64,000 nt of DNA from Dyella flagellata (GCF_030160275.1 NZ_BSOA01000022.1:1-64000); one strand, 5' to 3'; counted from the stretch's first letter, positions 38,619 through 46,825 are shown. The notes: generated from the sequence alone by a model not told the origin. A program made the numbers and translations.

Positions 38619-39698
38619 ATGCTCAAGTTCTGGAAAAAGAAACCCGCCGACCAGGGCGCCGGGGAAAACGAGGAAGTGGCTACGCCGGCAGCTGCTGAAG
38701 CTGCGCAGGCGCCTGTGCCTGAGGCACCGCCCGTGGCGGAAAGCCCCTCCCCCATCGAGCCCGCGGCCGAGGCGTCATCCGCCAAGCGAGGCTGGCGCGA
38801 GCGCCTGTCGGGCAGCAGCTTTGCGCGTGGGCTGTCTTCCTTGTTCGCCCGCCATCCCAAGCTGGACGACAGCCTGCTGGATGAACTGGAAACCACGCTG
38901 ATCACCGCCGACGTCGGCATCGAAGCCAGCACCTCGCTGGTGGAAAACCTGCGCAAGCGCATGCATAAGCGCGAGTTCGCCGACGCCGACGCCCTGCTGC
39001 AGGCGCTGCGGCAGGAACTGACAGCCTTGCTCAAACCGGTGCAGAAACCGCTGGACGTCAACGGCTACAAGCCGTTCGTCGTGCTCACCGTCGGCATCAA
39101 TGGCGTGGGCAAGACCACCACCATCGGCAAGCTGGCCCGCCGCTGGCGCGACGACCAACACCAGGTGCTGCTGGCCGCCGGCGACACCTTCCGCGCTGCC
39201 GCGGTCGAGCAGTTGAAGACCTGGGGCGAACGCAACCAGGTGCCGGTGATCTCGCAAGGCCAGGATGCGGATGCCGCCAGCGTGATCTTCGATGCACTGC
39301 AGGCCGCACGCTCGCGCAATGCCGACGTGCTGATCGCCGACACCGCCGGCCGCCTGCATACCCAAGGCGGCCTGATGGACGAACTGGGCAAGATCGCGCG
39401 CGTACTCAAGAAGCTCGACCCGGAAGCACCCCACGAAGTGTTGATGGTGATCGACGGCACCACCGGACAGAACGCGATCAGCCAGGTGCGCCAGTTCCGC
39501 CAGATCGTCGGCGTTACCGGCCTGGTGGTGACCAAGCTCGATGGCACTGCCAAGGGCGGCGTGGTGTTCGCGCTGGCGCGCGAGTTCGGCCTGCCGATCC
39601 GCTTTGTCGGCCTGGGCGAAACCGCGACGGACCTGCGGGTATTCGATGCAGAAGCTTATGTCGACGGTTTGCTTCCCGCCGATTTCGCGCGAGCCTGA
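38619..39698 (+). CDS. ftsY: Signal recognition particle receptor FtsY
   Basis: A 359-residue FtsY. The acidic N-terminal A domain (to about residue 65) is shorter than in E. coli. The NG domain follows with G1 GINGVGKTTT at 159-168, DTAGR at 241-245 and TKLDG at 305-309. It docks SRP-bound ribosomes at the membrane. Its TGA stop shares a base with the ATG of the next gene (TGATG). Confidence 0.98.
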   Translation: MLKFWKKKPADQGAGENEEVATPAAAEAAQAPVPEAPPVAESPSPIEPAAEASSAKRGWRERLSGSSFARGLSSLFARHPKLDDSLLDELETTLITADVGIEASTSLVENLRKRMHKREFADADALLQALRQELTALLKPVQKPLDVNGYKPFVVLTVGINGVGKTTTIGKLARRWRDDQHQVLLAAGDTFRAAAVEQLKTWGERNQVPVISQGQDADAASVIFDALQAARSRNADVLIADTAGRLHTQGGLMDELGKIARVLKKLDPEAPHEVLMVIDGTTGQNAISQVRQFRQIVGVTGLVVTKLDGTAKGGVVFALAREFGLPIRFVGLGETATDLRVFDAEAYVDGLLPADFARA

Positions 39699-40780
39699 TG
39701 ACGATCCCGCGTCCACTGCGACTATTGCTGATTGCCCTGGCCAGCATCATTGGCTGCGTCGTGCTGGTTGTGGTGGTGGAGCTGTACCTGCTGCTGCAAC
39801 CCGATCGCTTCACCGCGATGCTGAAGCAGCAGGCGCACGAAGCGGGCTTGCAGCTCACGCTGTCCAGCCCGGCCAGCCCGACGCTGTTTCCACGCCCAGC
39901 CCTGCAACTTGAAGGCATCACGCTCACCGCCAGCAACGCGGGCGCCAACGCCATGCCCATCCTGCTGGCGGCCAACGGCCAGCTGGCACTGCCATGGAAC
40001 ACGGTCTTCGGGCACGAGGTGGTGATCTCGCGGATGCAGATCAACTCGCCGCGAGTGGATCTGAATGCGCTGCAAGCATGGCTGATGAATCTGCCACCGC
40101 AGTCGGCCACGGTGCCGCAACAGATTCCCCGCATCGCCACCGGCGTGCGCATCCGCAATGGCAGCGTGGTGCAGAACAACAGCGAATGGCTCAGCAATGT
40201 ATCGCTCGATACCGGACGCCTTGCGCCGGGCCAGGCGTTCTGGGTCAGCCTGTCCGCCAAGGAAACCGATGGCACCCCGCTGAATTGGCAATTCTCCAGC
40301 GTGCCCAGCATTGTCGATGGCGCGCTGAAGCTGGACGCCATCGACATCCACGTTTCCGATACCAGCGCTACCACCTTGCACCTGGCCGGCCGTGCGCGCT
40401 GGATGGGTTCGACCGATGCATCCATGCAATTGCAGGGCAAATTCCATCTGGCCGGCGAAGGCGACTACGATGCCGCCATCGTGCTTGCGCCTGCCGCGCA
40501 GAACAAACCTTTGCTGTTGCACCTGAAGCTGCTCGGCGCCGACAACCACATCGATCTGGAACTGCCACCGCTCTTGCTTGCGCAGTGGTGGAACCAGCTT
40601 GCCAGTCCGCAAGGCCCCAAGTTGTCCACGCCTCCAGGCAACGGCCAGATCGACATGGCCAAGCTCGATCTAGGCAAGGTCCATATCGAAGGGCTGAGTG
40701 TGCAAACCGGCGACGCGATGCCTGCAGCGGCGGCAAGCACCGCGCCAGCTGCCACAACTCCTGTAGCACCACCGCAGTGA
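39698..40780 (+). CDS. AsmA-family protein
   Basis: A 360-residue protein with one N-terminal membrane segment (LLLIALASIIGCVVLVVVVE, about 8-27) and a long periplasmic part. The AsmA-like start LQLTLSSPASPTLFPRPALQ and the repeated beta pattern fit the AsmA superfamily, linked to outer-membrane lipid traffic. C-terminal Ala/Pro/Thr tail is low complexity. It starts on the last base of ftsY and its stop overlaps the mutY GTG start (GTGA), so ftsY-asmA-mutY form one coupled operon. Confidence 0.85.
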   Translation: MTIPRPLRLLLIALASIIGCVVLVVVVELYLLLQPDRFTAMLKQQAHEAGLQLTLSSPASPTLFPRPALQLEGITLTASNAGANAMPILLAANGQLALPWNTVFGHEVVISRMQINSPRVDLNALQAWLMNLPPQSATVPQQIPRIATGVRIRNGSVVQNNSEWLSNVSLDTGRLAPGQAFWVSLSAKETDGTPLNWQFSSVPSIVDGALKLDAIDIHVSDTSATTLHLAGRARWMGSTDASMQLQGKFHLAGEGDYDAAIVLAPAAQNKPLLLHLKLLGADNHIDLELPPLLLAQWWNQLASPQGPKLSTPPGNGQIDMAKLDLGKVHIEGLSVQTGDAMPAAAASTAPAATTPVAPPQ

Positions 40781-41826
40781 GTTCCTTCGCCTCCGCCCTG
40801 CTCGCCTGGTTCGATCACCACGGCCGCCACGACCTGCCCTGGCAGCATCCGCGCGATGCCTATCGCGTATGGCTGTCCGAAATCATGCTGCAGCAAACGC
40901 AGGTGGTCACGGTCATCCCCTACTTTCAGCGCTTCGTGCAGCAGCTGCCCACGCTGCACGACCTGGCCGCTGCGGATGAAGATACGGTGCTCGCGCTATG
41001 GTCGGGCCTTGGCTACTACCGTCGTGCGCGCTTTCTGCATCGCGCCGCGCAAGCGTGCGTGGAACAACATGCCGGCGAACTGCCGCGTGATTTTGATGCG
41101 CTGGCGGCACTACCCGGCATCGGCCGTTCCACGGCGGGTGCGATCCTGGCCCAGGCCTATGGGCTCAGGTTTCCCATACTCGATGGCAATGTGAAACGCG
41201 TGCTTACGCGTTATCACGGCATCGTTGGGCACCCAAGCGAGCGTGAAGTGGAGAAGCAACTCTGGCAGCGCGCAGAGGCCCACACGCCAGCAGAACGCAC
41301 TGCCGACTACACGCAGGCAATCATGGACCTGGGTGCGACCATCTGTGTGCGCACGCGTCCGTTATGTGCGATGTGTCCGATGCAGACCGACTGTGTCGCA
41401 CACCGCGACAATCTCACCGCGCAGCTGCCGACACCCAAGCCAGGCAAGACCATCCCCACCCGCAGTACGACCATGCTGATCCTGCGTGACAGCGATGGCC
41501 GCGTGCTGCTGCAGCGGCGCGGCCCACAAGGCGTGTGGTCGGGCCTATGGAGCCTGCCGGAAGCCGACGGCACCGACGACGCCTGGCGCGAAGCACAGCG
41601 GCATGCACGCATCGACGACGCACAATCGCTGACGCCCTTCGTGCACGTTTTCAGCCACTATCGCCTGCAAATCCAGCCTCTGTTGTTCGACGGTGCGACA
41701 ACCGTTAGTGCCATCGCCGATAATGCCGACCTACGCTGGTACGCCACCACCGAGCTGCCCAAGCTGGGCCTACCTGCCCCGGTACGCTCGCTGTTGATGG
41801 CACTGCCGGAACCTACCGCGTCGTAA
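40777..41826 (+). CDS. mutY: A/G-specific adenine glycosylase
   Basis: A 349-residue MutY, removing adenine mispaired with 8-oxoguanine. GTG start at 40777 overlaps the previous stop. Helix-hairpin-helix LPGIGRSTAGAI, catalytic Asp 136 in LDGNVKRVL, and the [4Fe-4S] ligands Cys 190, 197, 200 and 206 (spacing 6-2-5) are intact. The C-terminal Nudix-like domain reads TTMLILRDSDGRVLLQRR. The last 137 bp are repeated at 43142-43278 with 13 mismatches, marking an insertion between mutY and yggX. Confidence 0.97.
   Translation: MSSFASALLAWFDHHGRHDLPWQHPRDAYRVWLSEIMLQQTQVVTVIPYFQRFVQQLPTLHDLAAADEDTVLALWSGLGYYRRARFLHRAAQACVEQHAGELPRDFDALAALPGIGRSTAGAILAQAYGLRFPILDGNVKRVLTRYHGIVGHPSEREVEKQLWQRAEAHTPAERTADYTQAIMDLGATICVRTRPLCAMCPMQTDCVAHRDNLTAQLPTPKPGKTIPTRSTTMLILRDSDGRVLLQRRGPQGVWSGLWSLPEADGTDDAWREAQRHARIDDAQSLTPFVHVFSHYRLQIQPLLFDGATTVSAIADNADLRWYATTELPKLGLPAPVRSLLMALPEPTAS
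41690..41826 (+). repeat. Direct repeat 1, copy A (mutY 3' end)
   Basis: The final 137 bp of mutY. Copy B at 43142-43278 aligns without gaps at an offset of 1452 bp; I count 13 differences, mostly at third codon positions in the 3' part and clustered in the first 25 bases. A 40-base stretch in the middle is identical. Confidence 0.9.
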
Positions 41827-41955
41827 AGAGTTGCATTGGGGAGCCGCTGGTTGCGTTGAGCATTTCTTATGGATGAATGTCAAAGCAACGCGGACGTCCT
41901 GCACCCCATCCCTGCAGCCTCCGCCCCATCCAGCCCAGAATGAGAGCTGACGCCA

Positions 41956-42435
41956 ATGGATCTGAATAAAGCTCAAGCAGTTTCCTTGACGCAGATGCTC
42001 GGTGAGGATGGTGAGGAGACAGAGCTATTTAACCAGGCCGCAGAGGAAGCCCGTAGCTATCTGGAGTCCTTCCATTGGTGCGACGGTGTAAGGGATGAGT
42101 ACTTCTGTTACGGCATAGGCGGATTGGTCGAGATATTCCTGTTTAAGGTGTCCCGGCGGCTTGAGCAGGAGAAAGCAGTCGAAGAATGGCTTTGGGTGAT
42201 TGTTGGTGACTTGCCATCTGCATACTTGGTGACAGACGACGATAAGAATCCTCACGATGCATTGTTGACTTACTGCAGTTTGATGAAGGATTGGGTAATC
42301 GCCGTTCAAGCCGGCAGTGATCTCAGTCAAGTCTATCCAGTGGACGCCGCACCCACTGAAGAAAATGCTTCGAGGCTTTCGATGAGGATAGATTTCCTCG
42401 TCGACGAAGTACTGCCGTTGCTGGCATCAGAGTAG
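41956..42435 (+). CDS. Conserved hypothetical protein in the mutY-yggX insert
   Basis: A 159-residue soluble acidic protein. It contains the block EEWLWVIVGDLPSAYLVTDD, which I recognise as belonging to a widespread family of small uncharacterised proteobacterial proteins (pattern W.WVVVGDLPPAYLV.D), but no function is known to me. Codon use is visibly less G+C-rich than in mutY. It is the first gene of the insert between the two mutY-end repeats. Possible immunity or antitoxin role is only a guess from its size and mobile context. Confidence 0.75.
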   Translation: MDLNKAQAVSLTQMLGEDGEETELFNQAAEEARSYLESFHWCDGVRDEYFCYGIGGLVEIFLFKVSRRLEQEKAVEEWLWVIVGDLPSAYLVTDDDKNPHDALLTYCSLMKDWVIAVQAGSDLSQVYPVDAAPTEENASRLSMRIDFLVDEVLPLLASE

Positions 42436-42544
42436 TTTGACTAATCGCGGCAGCATTTCCCCCAGTAAGCTGACTACATCCACTTTGGCATGCCAAGCAA
42501 CTTGTTTTACCATTGATGCCGGTGGCCATGGAGTGCGACTCACC

Positions 42545-42976
42545 ATGCTTCACGCGTATATAAGACAACTGGCACGGACCTTGGCGCGATTGAGGGATGA
42601 CTGGCTCAATCCAGAGTGGTTCAAGCCAAGAAATCTCGTTCAAGAATTGATGCGGCCAGGTACCAGAGCCTCACTTATGAGAGTGCTAGCCCTTATTGTT
42701 TTCGGCCTTATGTGCATGAGTGTCGCAGCAGCGCCCTTTGCCGCTTCCATTGATGTCGAGGCATTTCTTGGCATGCTGGACATAGAGATTTACGTCATCG
42801 CCGCCCTCATGGCGTTGCCACTCGCCAGGGTTCTTTCCATCTGGATAAAACCAAAGACCATCGCCTCCATAAAGCACGAATTGATGATTTTTTGGATGTG
42901 CTTTGATCGCACCTATGAGATCCCGAAAGACATGCGGGTTTTAAATGGCGATTCTTTGAACGGTGCACTGGATTAG
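42545..42976 (+). CDS. Hypothetical membrane protein in the mutY-yggX insert
   Basis: A 143-residue protein from ATG 42545. Two hydrophobic segments: LALIVFGLMCMSVAAAPFAA and IYVIAALMALPLARVLSIWI. Basic N-terminal arm, cytoplasmic C-terminal tail. No family recognised. It has low G+C codon use like its neighbour at 41956 and follows it by about 110 bp on the same strand; the two probably form one unit. The stretch after its stop (42977-43141) holds no supported gene. Confidence 0.6.
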   Translation: MLHAYIRQLARTLARLRDDWLNPEWFKPRNLVQELMRPGTRASLMRVLALIVFGLMCMSVAAAPFAASIDVEAFLGMLDIEIYVIAALMALPLARVLSIWIKPKTIASIKHELMIFWMCFDRTYEIPKDMRVLNGDSLNGALD

Positions 42977-43141
42977 CTGACGCGTCTGCCTGACGCCGCG
43001 GTTGAAAACTGCAGCATGGAGTCTTTCGCCAACCACCGAGCGGCCTTTGCGGCAAGACCCTTTCCTGGACACCAGCGTCTTGTCGATCCAAGACGCCGTG
43101 CCCATCCGAACCCGCCCAGCCATCGGCCTGCCTCCCCAAGT

Positions 43142-43278
43142 ACGGCGCGACAACCGCCCATGCCTTCGCCGATAATGTCGACCTACGCTGGTACGCCACC
43201 ACCGAGCTGCCCAAGCTGGGCCTGCCTGCCCCGGTACGCTCGCTGCTGATGGCGCTGCCAGAACCCACCGCGTTGTAA
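43142..43278 (+). pseudogene. Direct repeat 1, copy B: mutY 3'-end fragment
   Basis: Reads in the mutY frame as ...DLRWYATTELPKLGLPAPVR and ends PEPTAL-stop, against PEPTAS-stop in mutY. It lacks any start and the rest of the gene. It is followed directly by the yggX leader, so it sits in the position the mutY end would have had before insertion. Mostly silent differences from copy A show that it diverged as a coding sequence, that is, one of the two copies came from another strain. Confidence 0.88.
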
Positions 43279-43300
43279 ACAAACGAACAGAGATAGTCCG

Positions 43301-43579
43301 ATGAGCCGTACCGTTCACTGCGCCAAGCTCGACATCGACGCCGAAGGCCTGGATTTCGCCCCCTGGCCGGGCCCGTTGGGGCAACGCATTTTCGCGGAGA
43401 TTTCCAAGCCCGCCTGGCAGCAGTGGCTGGCCCACCAGACCATGCTCATCAACGAATACCGTCTCAACCCGCTGGATCCCAAGTCACGCCAGTTCCTGGG
43501 CGGGGAAATGGAGAAATTCCTGTTCGGGGGCGAGGCGAAGAAGCCCGAGGGCTACAAGCCGCCGGAAGCCGAGTCTTGA
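43301..43579 (+). CDS. yggX: Probable Fe(2+)-trafficking protein YggX
   Basis: A 92-residue Ygg[20 protein letters not shown] at the start with the conserved Cys 7, then [20 protein letters not shown] and [19 protein letters not shown]. It protects Fe-S enzymes from oxidative damage and links to iron delivery. In gammaproteobacteria it normally follows mutY directly; here about 1.45 kb separates them. Its 3' end and downstream sequence are repeated at 45989-46120. Confidence 0.96.
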   Translation: MSRTVHCAKLDIDAEGLDFAPWPGPLGQRIFAEISKPAWQQWLAHQTMLINEYRLNPLDPKSRQFLGGEMEKFLFGGEAKKPEGYKPPEAES

Positions 43580-43631
43580 CGTAACCCGCCATATCCAATT
43601 TAGCAAGCGACTGCCATGCCACGCATGGCAG
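43501..43631 (+). repeat. Direct repeat 2, copy A (yggX 3' end and downstream)
   Basis: The last 79 bp of yggX plus 52 bp after it. Copy B lies at 45989-46120 with one single-base gap; the first 58 bases are identical. Both copies contain TTGACG 17 bases before TTTARY-like sequence and the hairpin CTGCCATGC/GCATGGCAG (perfect in copy A, weakened in copy B). Similarity stops sharply at the end of the hairpin. Confidence 0.9.
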
Positions 43632-43776
43632 CCTCCTGGCTTGGTAGTCCAAGCGCATCCCAGCTTGAGACGATAGCGAATCCCACACGCTTTAAGTCCG
43701 CGCGATGAAAATCGTCGAGGCCAGGTTGAGCCTGCGAGATATTGCTGGCCGCAACCAGCAACGCCTTATTGCACGG

Positions 43777-44538
43777 TCAGGCAATGCCGTAGGCTTCCGC
43801 AACTCGATCCAGTAAGGTGTCGACCGTGGTATTGATGGTCAATTGCTTTGGATCGAGATTGGGTTCGGCGCGTGCTGCGTCAATGAACCTTCGCATGTCC
43901 TCTAAAATCTTTCCTTGAATCGAGATGCTTGTATCTGGCGTTAACAGTTGAGATAGACGCAGCACGTCGTTGATGTGCTTACGGACGTTGGCAGAGTCCA
44001 CCTTCTCGCCACTGTTCCTGCGCTGCGTCAATTCCATCCAGGCCGCAGCTTTTAAAGCAATGATGCGATCTTCCTTCACCAGCGGCAGTCCATCGATCAC
44101 AACTCGGCCATCCATGATGAACTTGTAGTAATCATCATCCAAAAGGATGGCCGATAGGCTCGTGATGTCATCTTCGAACGGAATCGGCGTAAGAGTGCCA
44201 TCGGCGATCGGATGCATCAGATCAGGCTTCCGCGCAAAAAGCTCGATCATCGCGGGGTATTTCAGATCGGTTGGCTTTTGAAAGCGATAAAAATGGCGCC
44301 TCTCGGTCGTGCTTGTTTCGCGCACCTGATACCCGCCCGCTTTGACAAATGCCCAAAATTTCTCGCCGAACGCTGGCGTTAAAACCTCGACGTGGAGAAC
44401 CACGTCGAGGTCCTTAGTAGCGCGGAACTCTAGTCCTGCCTGCTCCATGACCACGGTCGACGCCGTGCCCCCGATCAAGACAAACTCCTGCGTATGTTCA
44501 GAGAATTGAGCCTTGAACAGATCGAGCCCTCTCACCAT
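43777..44538 (-). CDS. AbiEii-like nucleotidyltransferase (toxin-type)
   Basis: A 253-residue nucleotidyltransferase. The NTase core is IGGTAS at residues 22-27 followed by RATKDLDVVL with Asp 43 and Asp 45 as metal ligands, the layout of AbiEii/MenT toxins. Later blocks are LVKEDRIIALKAAAWMEL and a helical C-terminus. AbiE-type systems pair such a toxin with a regulatory AbiEi partner and can abort phage infection. Its start overlaps the stop of the upstream wHTH gene by seven bases, so it is coupled to it. Assignment to AbiE proper versus another NTase operon is not certain. Confidence 0.82.
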   Translation of the reverse strand: MVRGLDLFKAQFSEHTQEFVLIGGTASTVVMEQAGLEFRATKDLDVVLHVEVLTPAFGEKFWAFVKAGGYQVRETSTTERRHFYRFQKPTDLKYPAMIELFARKPDLMHPIADGTLTPIPFEDDITSLSAILLDDDYYKFIMDGRVVIDGLPLVKEDRIIALKAAAWMELTQRRNSGEKVDSANVRKHINDVLRLSQLLTPDTSISIQGKILEDMRRFIDAARAEPNLDPKQLTINTTVDTLLDRVAEAYGIA

Positions 44539-45527
44539 GGCAATTGCTCCTTGAGTTCGTTGATCGCAGCTTGGACTCGCTCATCGTGATGCTCGCCTAA
44601 GCTGAGGATTAGCGAAAGTGGGTCCACCGTTTTTCCTTCGCCTTGCAAAGTAGGCGAGTAATTCCACACCTGGATTACATAGGCGTCATCCGATCCAGCG
44701 GGCACCCGTTCGTTCTTAGGCGGCTGTAACTGCTTCCAATCGGCCCGCGTCATGGCATAGATCGGCATGCGTGGCTCTGCCAGCAACGTGTGCTCTGCTA
44801 GCGCGCTCAAACCAGCAAGTCGGACTCTGTTGTTAGCCTGCGGTGTGCTGAGCATCCACTCCATTCGATGGATCGGCGTGCGGAGCAGTGGCTTTGCACG
44901 CCGCCAGACCTCGGCATGCAAGCCTTTCAACGCGACGTATTGAAAGCGCCCCGTCATGTGCGCGTCCAGCAAGCCCGCTCCAACCAACTCTCGCACGGCA
45001 CGGGTTACCGTCATCGGCGTATAGCCTAAGTCGATACCAACCTGTACAGCCTGCCACTCCTTCAGTCGCATCGGGTCCAGCAACAACCGAATAAGCATCG
45101 CCTGAGCTGCGGGCGCAATCGTGATCGGGTCAGTGGCGACAACCTGCCGTGCCCGCGTGCGCTCATCCAAAACCACACCTATTTCCGGCAGGTAAACCTG
45201 ATTGCCAGGCACAATGAACGGGACGCGCTGCTTAATGAGTCGCTGACGTTGATAACTCGCCAAAGCGCTCGCCACATAAACCGCTCTACGTTGAGCAACC
45301 GCTTCCACTGCATCCAAGCGATTCCTGATCTCTCGGGCTGGAGCCACGATGCCGCGCTTGTCCAGAGCGAGCACAATGTCCCGCCCTGCTACCTCGATCT
45401 CGCCGAAATCGAAGGCGTCCTGCAAGTAGTAGGGGAGTTTCTTTTGTCCCTGCCACTGACGCACGTCGCTAGTCGGAAGCCCCAAGGCTTGGAGATAGGT
45501 TTGGACACGATTAGTGAGGGCATTCAT
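44532..45527 (-). CDS. AbiEi-like winged-helix regulator/antitoxin
   Basis: About 331 residues from ATG 45527 (MNALTNRV), chosen because an upstream ATG (45566) lies inside the operator palindrome. A winged helix is seen around residues 166-187 (IDLGYTPMTVTRAVRELVGAG); the C-terminal half, with ending IQVWNYSPTLQGEGKTVDPL, is likely the partner-binding region. It acts presumably as autorepressor and antitoxin for the coupled nucleotidyltransferase. The order regulator then NTase, overlap, and operator fit a type IV-like toxin-antitoxin or abortive infection operon. Confidence 0.78.
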   Translation of the reverse strand: MNALTNRVQTYLQALGLPTSDVRQWQGQKKLPYYLQDAFDFGEIEVAGRDIVLALDKRGIVAPAREIRNRLDAVEAVAQRRAVYVASALASYQRQRLIKQRVPFIVPGNQVYLPEIGVVLDERTRARQVVATDPITIAPAAQAMLIRLLLDPMRLKEWQAVQVGIDLGYTPMTVTRAVRELVGAGLLDAHMTGRFQYVALKGLHAEVWRRAKPLLRTPIHRMEWMLSTPQANNRVRLAGLSALAEHTLLAEPRMPIYAMTRADWKQLQPPKNERVPAGSDDAYVIQVWNYSPTLQGEGKTVDPLSLILSLGEHHDERVQAAINELKEQLPW

Positions 45528-45554
45528 GGCGCGTAGTTCAATAACATCGTAAAT

Positions 45555-45585
45555 GCACGATAACATTAGTGATGTTATCGTGCAA
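45555..45585 (-). promoter_or_regulatory. Palindromic operator over the AbiE-like promoter
   Basis: GCACGATAACAT, five bases, ATGTTATCGTGC: a perfect 12-bp inverted repeat. On the minus strand TTGCAC (45580-45585) and TATCGT (45557-45562) are spaced by 17 bases, so the palindrome spans -35 to -10. A third half-site CGATAACAT lies just upstream (near 45592-45600). This is the expected layout for autorepression. Confidence 0.72.
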
Positions 45586-45600
45586 ATGTTATGTTATCGA

Positions 45601-45988
45601 TGACCAATCCACCTCAAACCCCTTCAAGCCATTGATTTGGTGGTCTTTATCAAATTGCGACGACCAGGTCACGCCTGGCCATCGCATAGCGCTGAACCTG
45701 AGATCCCGGCAATCGGACAGAGCTGACCGCGCACGCGCAAGGGAAGGGACATCAAACAAATGACCGTGAGCCTCCCTCCCCCACCCCAGACAACCTCTTG
45801 CGATGGCTGCTTGCTCTGGGGCAAGGCGCTGACGTCTTGAAGATGCTTGAAGTCCCTCACTATCCGAGCCTTGAAGCACAAGCTCGTTTCTTTGAGAACA
45901 AATCGATCTTCATGCCGACTTTGGCAACGAAACGGGTGCGACCCAAACTCTAAGGGACTCCACGCCATCGATCTCACTTGGCTCCAAA
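45601..45988. other. Insert 2 right arm, no supported gene
   Basis: About 390 bp between the operator and direct repeat 2B. Several overlapping open frames exist on both strands, none with a recognisable domain or ribosome site. Probably residual mobile or flanking DNA brought with the AbiE-like operon. Confidence 0.5.
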
Positions 45989-46120
45989 CGGGGAAATGGA
46001 GAAATTCCTGTTCGGGGGCGAGGCGAAGAAGCCCGAGGGCTACAAGCCACCGGAGGCTTAAGTCTTGACGTAATCGCCCACATCCGATTTAATGAGCGGC
46101 TCCCATGCAACGCATGGCAG
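45989..46120 (+). repeat. Direct repeat 2, copy B (yggX end beside tRNA-Phe)
   Basis: Second copy of the yggX 3' end, reading [15 protein letters not shown], plus the downstream hairpin. It ends immediately before TTTT and tRNA-Phe, so it keeps the tRNA promoter and leader, whereas copy A keeps yggX complete. Confidence 0.9.
46065..46093 (+). promoter_or_regulatory. Promoter of tRNA-Phe
   Basis: TTGACG (46065-46070), 17 bases, TTTAAT (46088-46093). Predicted start near 46100. Inside direct repeat copy B; in copy A the -10 is TTTAGC, a weaker match. Confidence 0.65.
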
Positions 46121-46126
46121 TTTTGT

Positions 46127-46202
46127 GGCCGGGTAGCTCAGTTGGTAGAGCAGGGGATTGAAAATCCCCGTGTCGGCGGTTCGATTCCGTCCCCGGCCAC
46201 CA
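46127..46202 (+). tRNA. tRNA-Phe (anticodon GAA)
   Basis: A 76-nt cloverleaf: acceptor GGCCGGG/CCCGGCC, anticodon stem GGGGA with loop TTGAAAA (GAA), T-loop TTCGATT and encoded CCA. It marks the right end of the twice-interrupted mutY-yggX-tRNA-Phe locus. Confidence 0.97.
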
Positions 46203-46516
46203 TTAAATCCAGCTGTTGCGTAAGAATGGGCCGAAAGGCCCTTTTCTGTTTTGGCGACAGCGCACCGTATGGTGCCCATTTGCCAAAAAGTTGATACGGC
46301 CGCCATCTGTTCATCCACCAACGGTTGAAGAGGATAGGCCCTTCTCAGATACTGCGAATAACACAACCGCCACGCCTATGCAGCAGACCAACGCTGTACG
46401 CGCAAATAGGCGGTTTTTTTTAACGCTTGCAGGGAGCAGAGCGGTGGTGGTCTTTCGACCCGTAGCGGACTAAACGTACGACGCGTGCAACAACCATCCA
46501 AATCTCAAGGGGAAAT
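46203..46516. other. Intergenic stretch after tRNA-Phe
   Basis: About 310 bp with no supported gene. GGGCCGAAAGGCCC just after the tRNA forms a short stem and is followed by TTTTCTGTTTTGG, a plausible terminator of the tRNA transcript (46228-46254). I saw no copy of the tRNA 3' end further downstream. Confidence 0.5.
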
Positions 46517-46825
46517 ATGAAAGCGTTATTTGTCGGGCTGATGCTCTGTCTTTGTTGTTTGTCGGCACTGGCTGACACGATTACGGATGTTAAAACGGTC
46601 AACTCATTCCAACGGGGGCAAACTACGGCTGCAGAGGTGAAAGCTGTGCTTGGTAAGCCACTTCATGAGGACCACAATTCGGACGGTCGATACGTGTATG
46701 TTTACAACTACGACTTGCCAAACGTGAAAAATCCGCAATCCGCGGATAAGAAGGGGCTGATGGCACTTTTGTTCGGCACGGACGGCGTTTTCCTGGGACT
46801 TCGTGTCTATCAAACAACGCAATAG
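46517..46825 (+). CDS. Small secreted protein, SmpA/BamE-like fold
   Basis: A 102-residue protein with a signal peptide (cleavage near ALA-DT, residue 20). The block FQRGQTTAAEVKAVLGKPLH fits the SmpA/OmlA pattern (G.T..EV...LG.P). There is no lipobox Cys at the expected place, so it is likely soluble in the periplasm rather than a lipoprotein like BamE. AAGGGG lies five bases before the ATG. Function unknown. Confidence 0.75.
   Translation: MKALFVGLMLCLCCLSALADTITDVKTVNSFQRGQTTAAEVKAVLGKPLHEDHNSDGRYVYVYNYDLPNVKNPQSADKKGLMALLFGTDGVFLGLRVYQTTQ

Noticed and set aside
42807..43268. Minus-strand open frame over the insert and repeat 1B.
   Set aside because: It crosses the antisense of the mutY fragment and a membrane-protein gene, and the translation has no domain; most likely a high-G+C shadow.
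43632..43776. Short plus-strand peptide starting at ATG 43705.
   Set aside because: Its end overlaps the 3' end of the nucleotidyltransferase gene on the other strand, it has no ribosome site and no similarity known to me.
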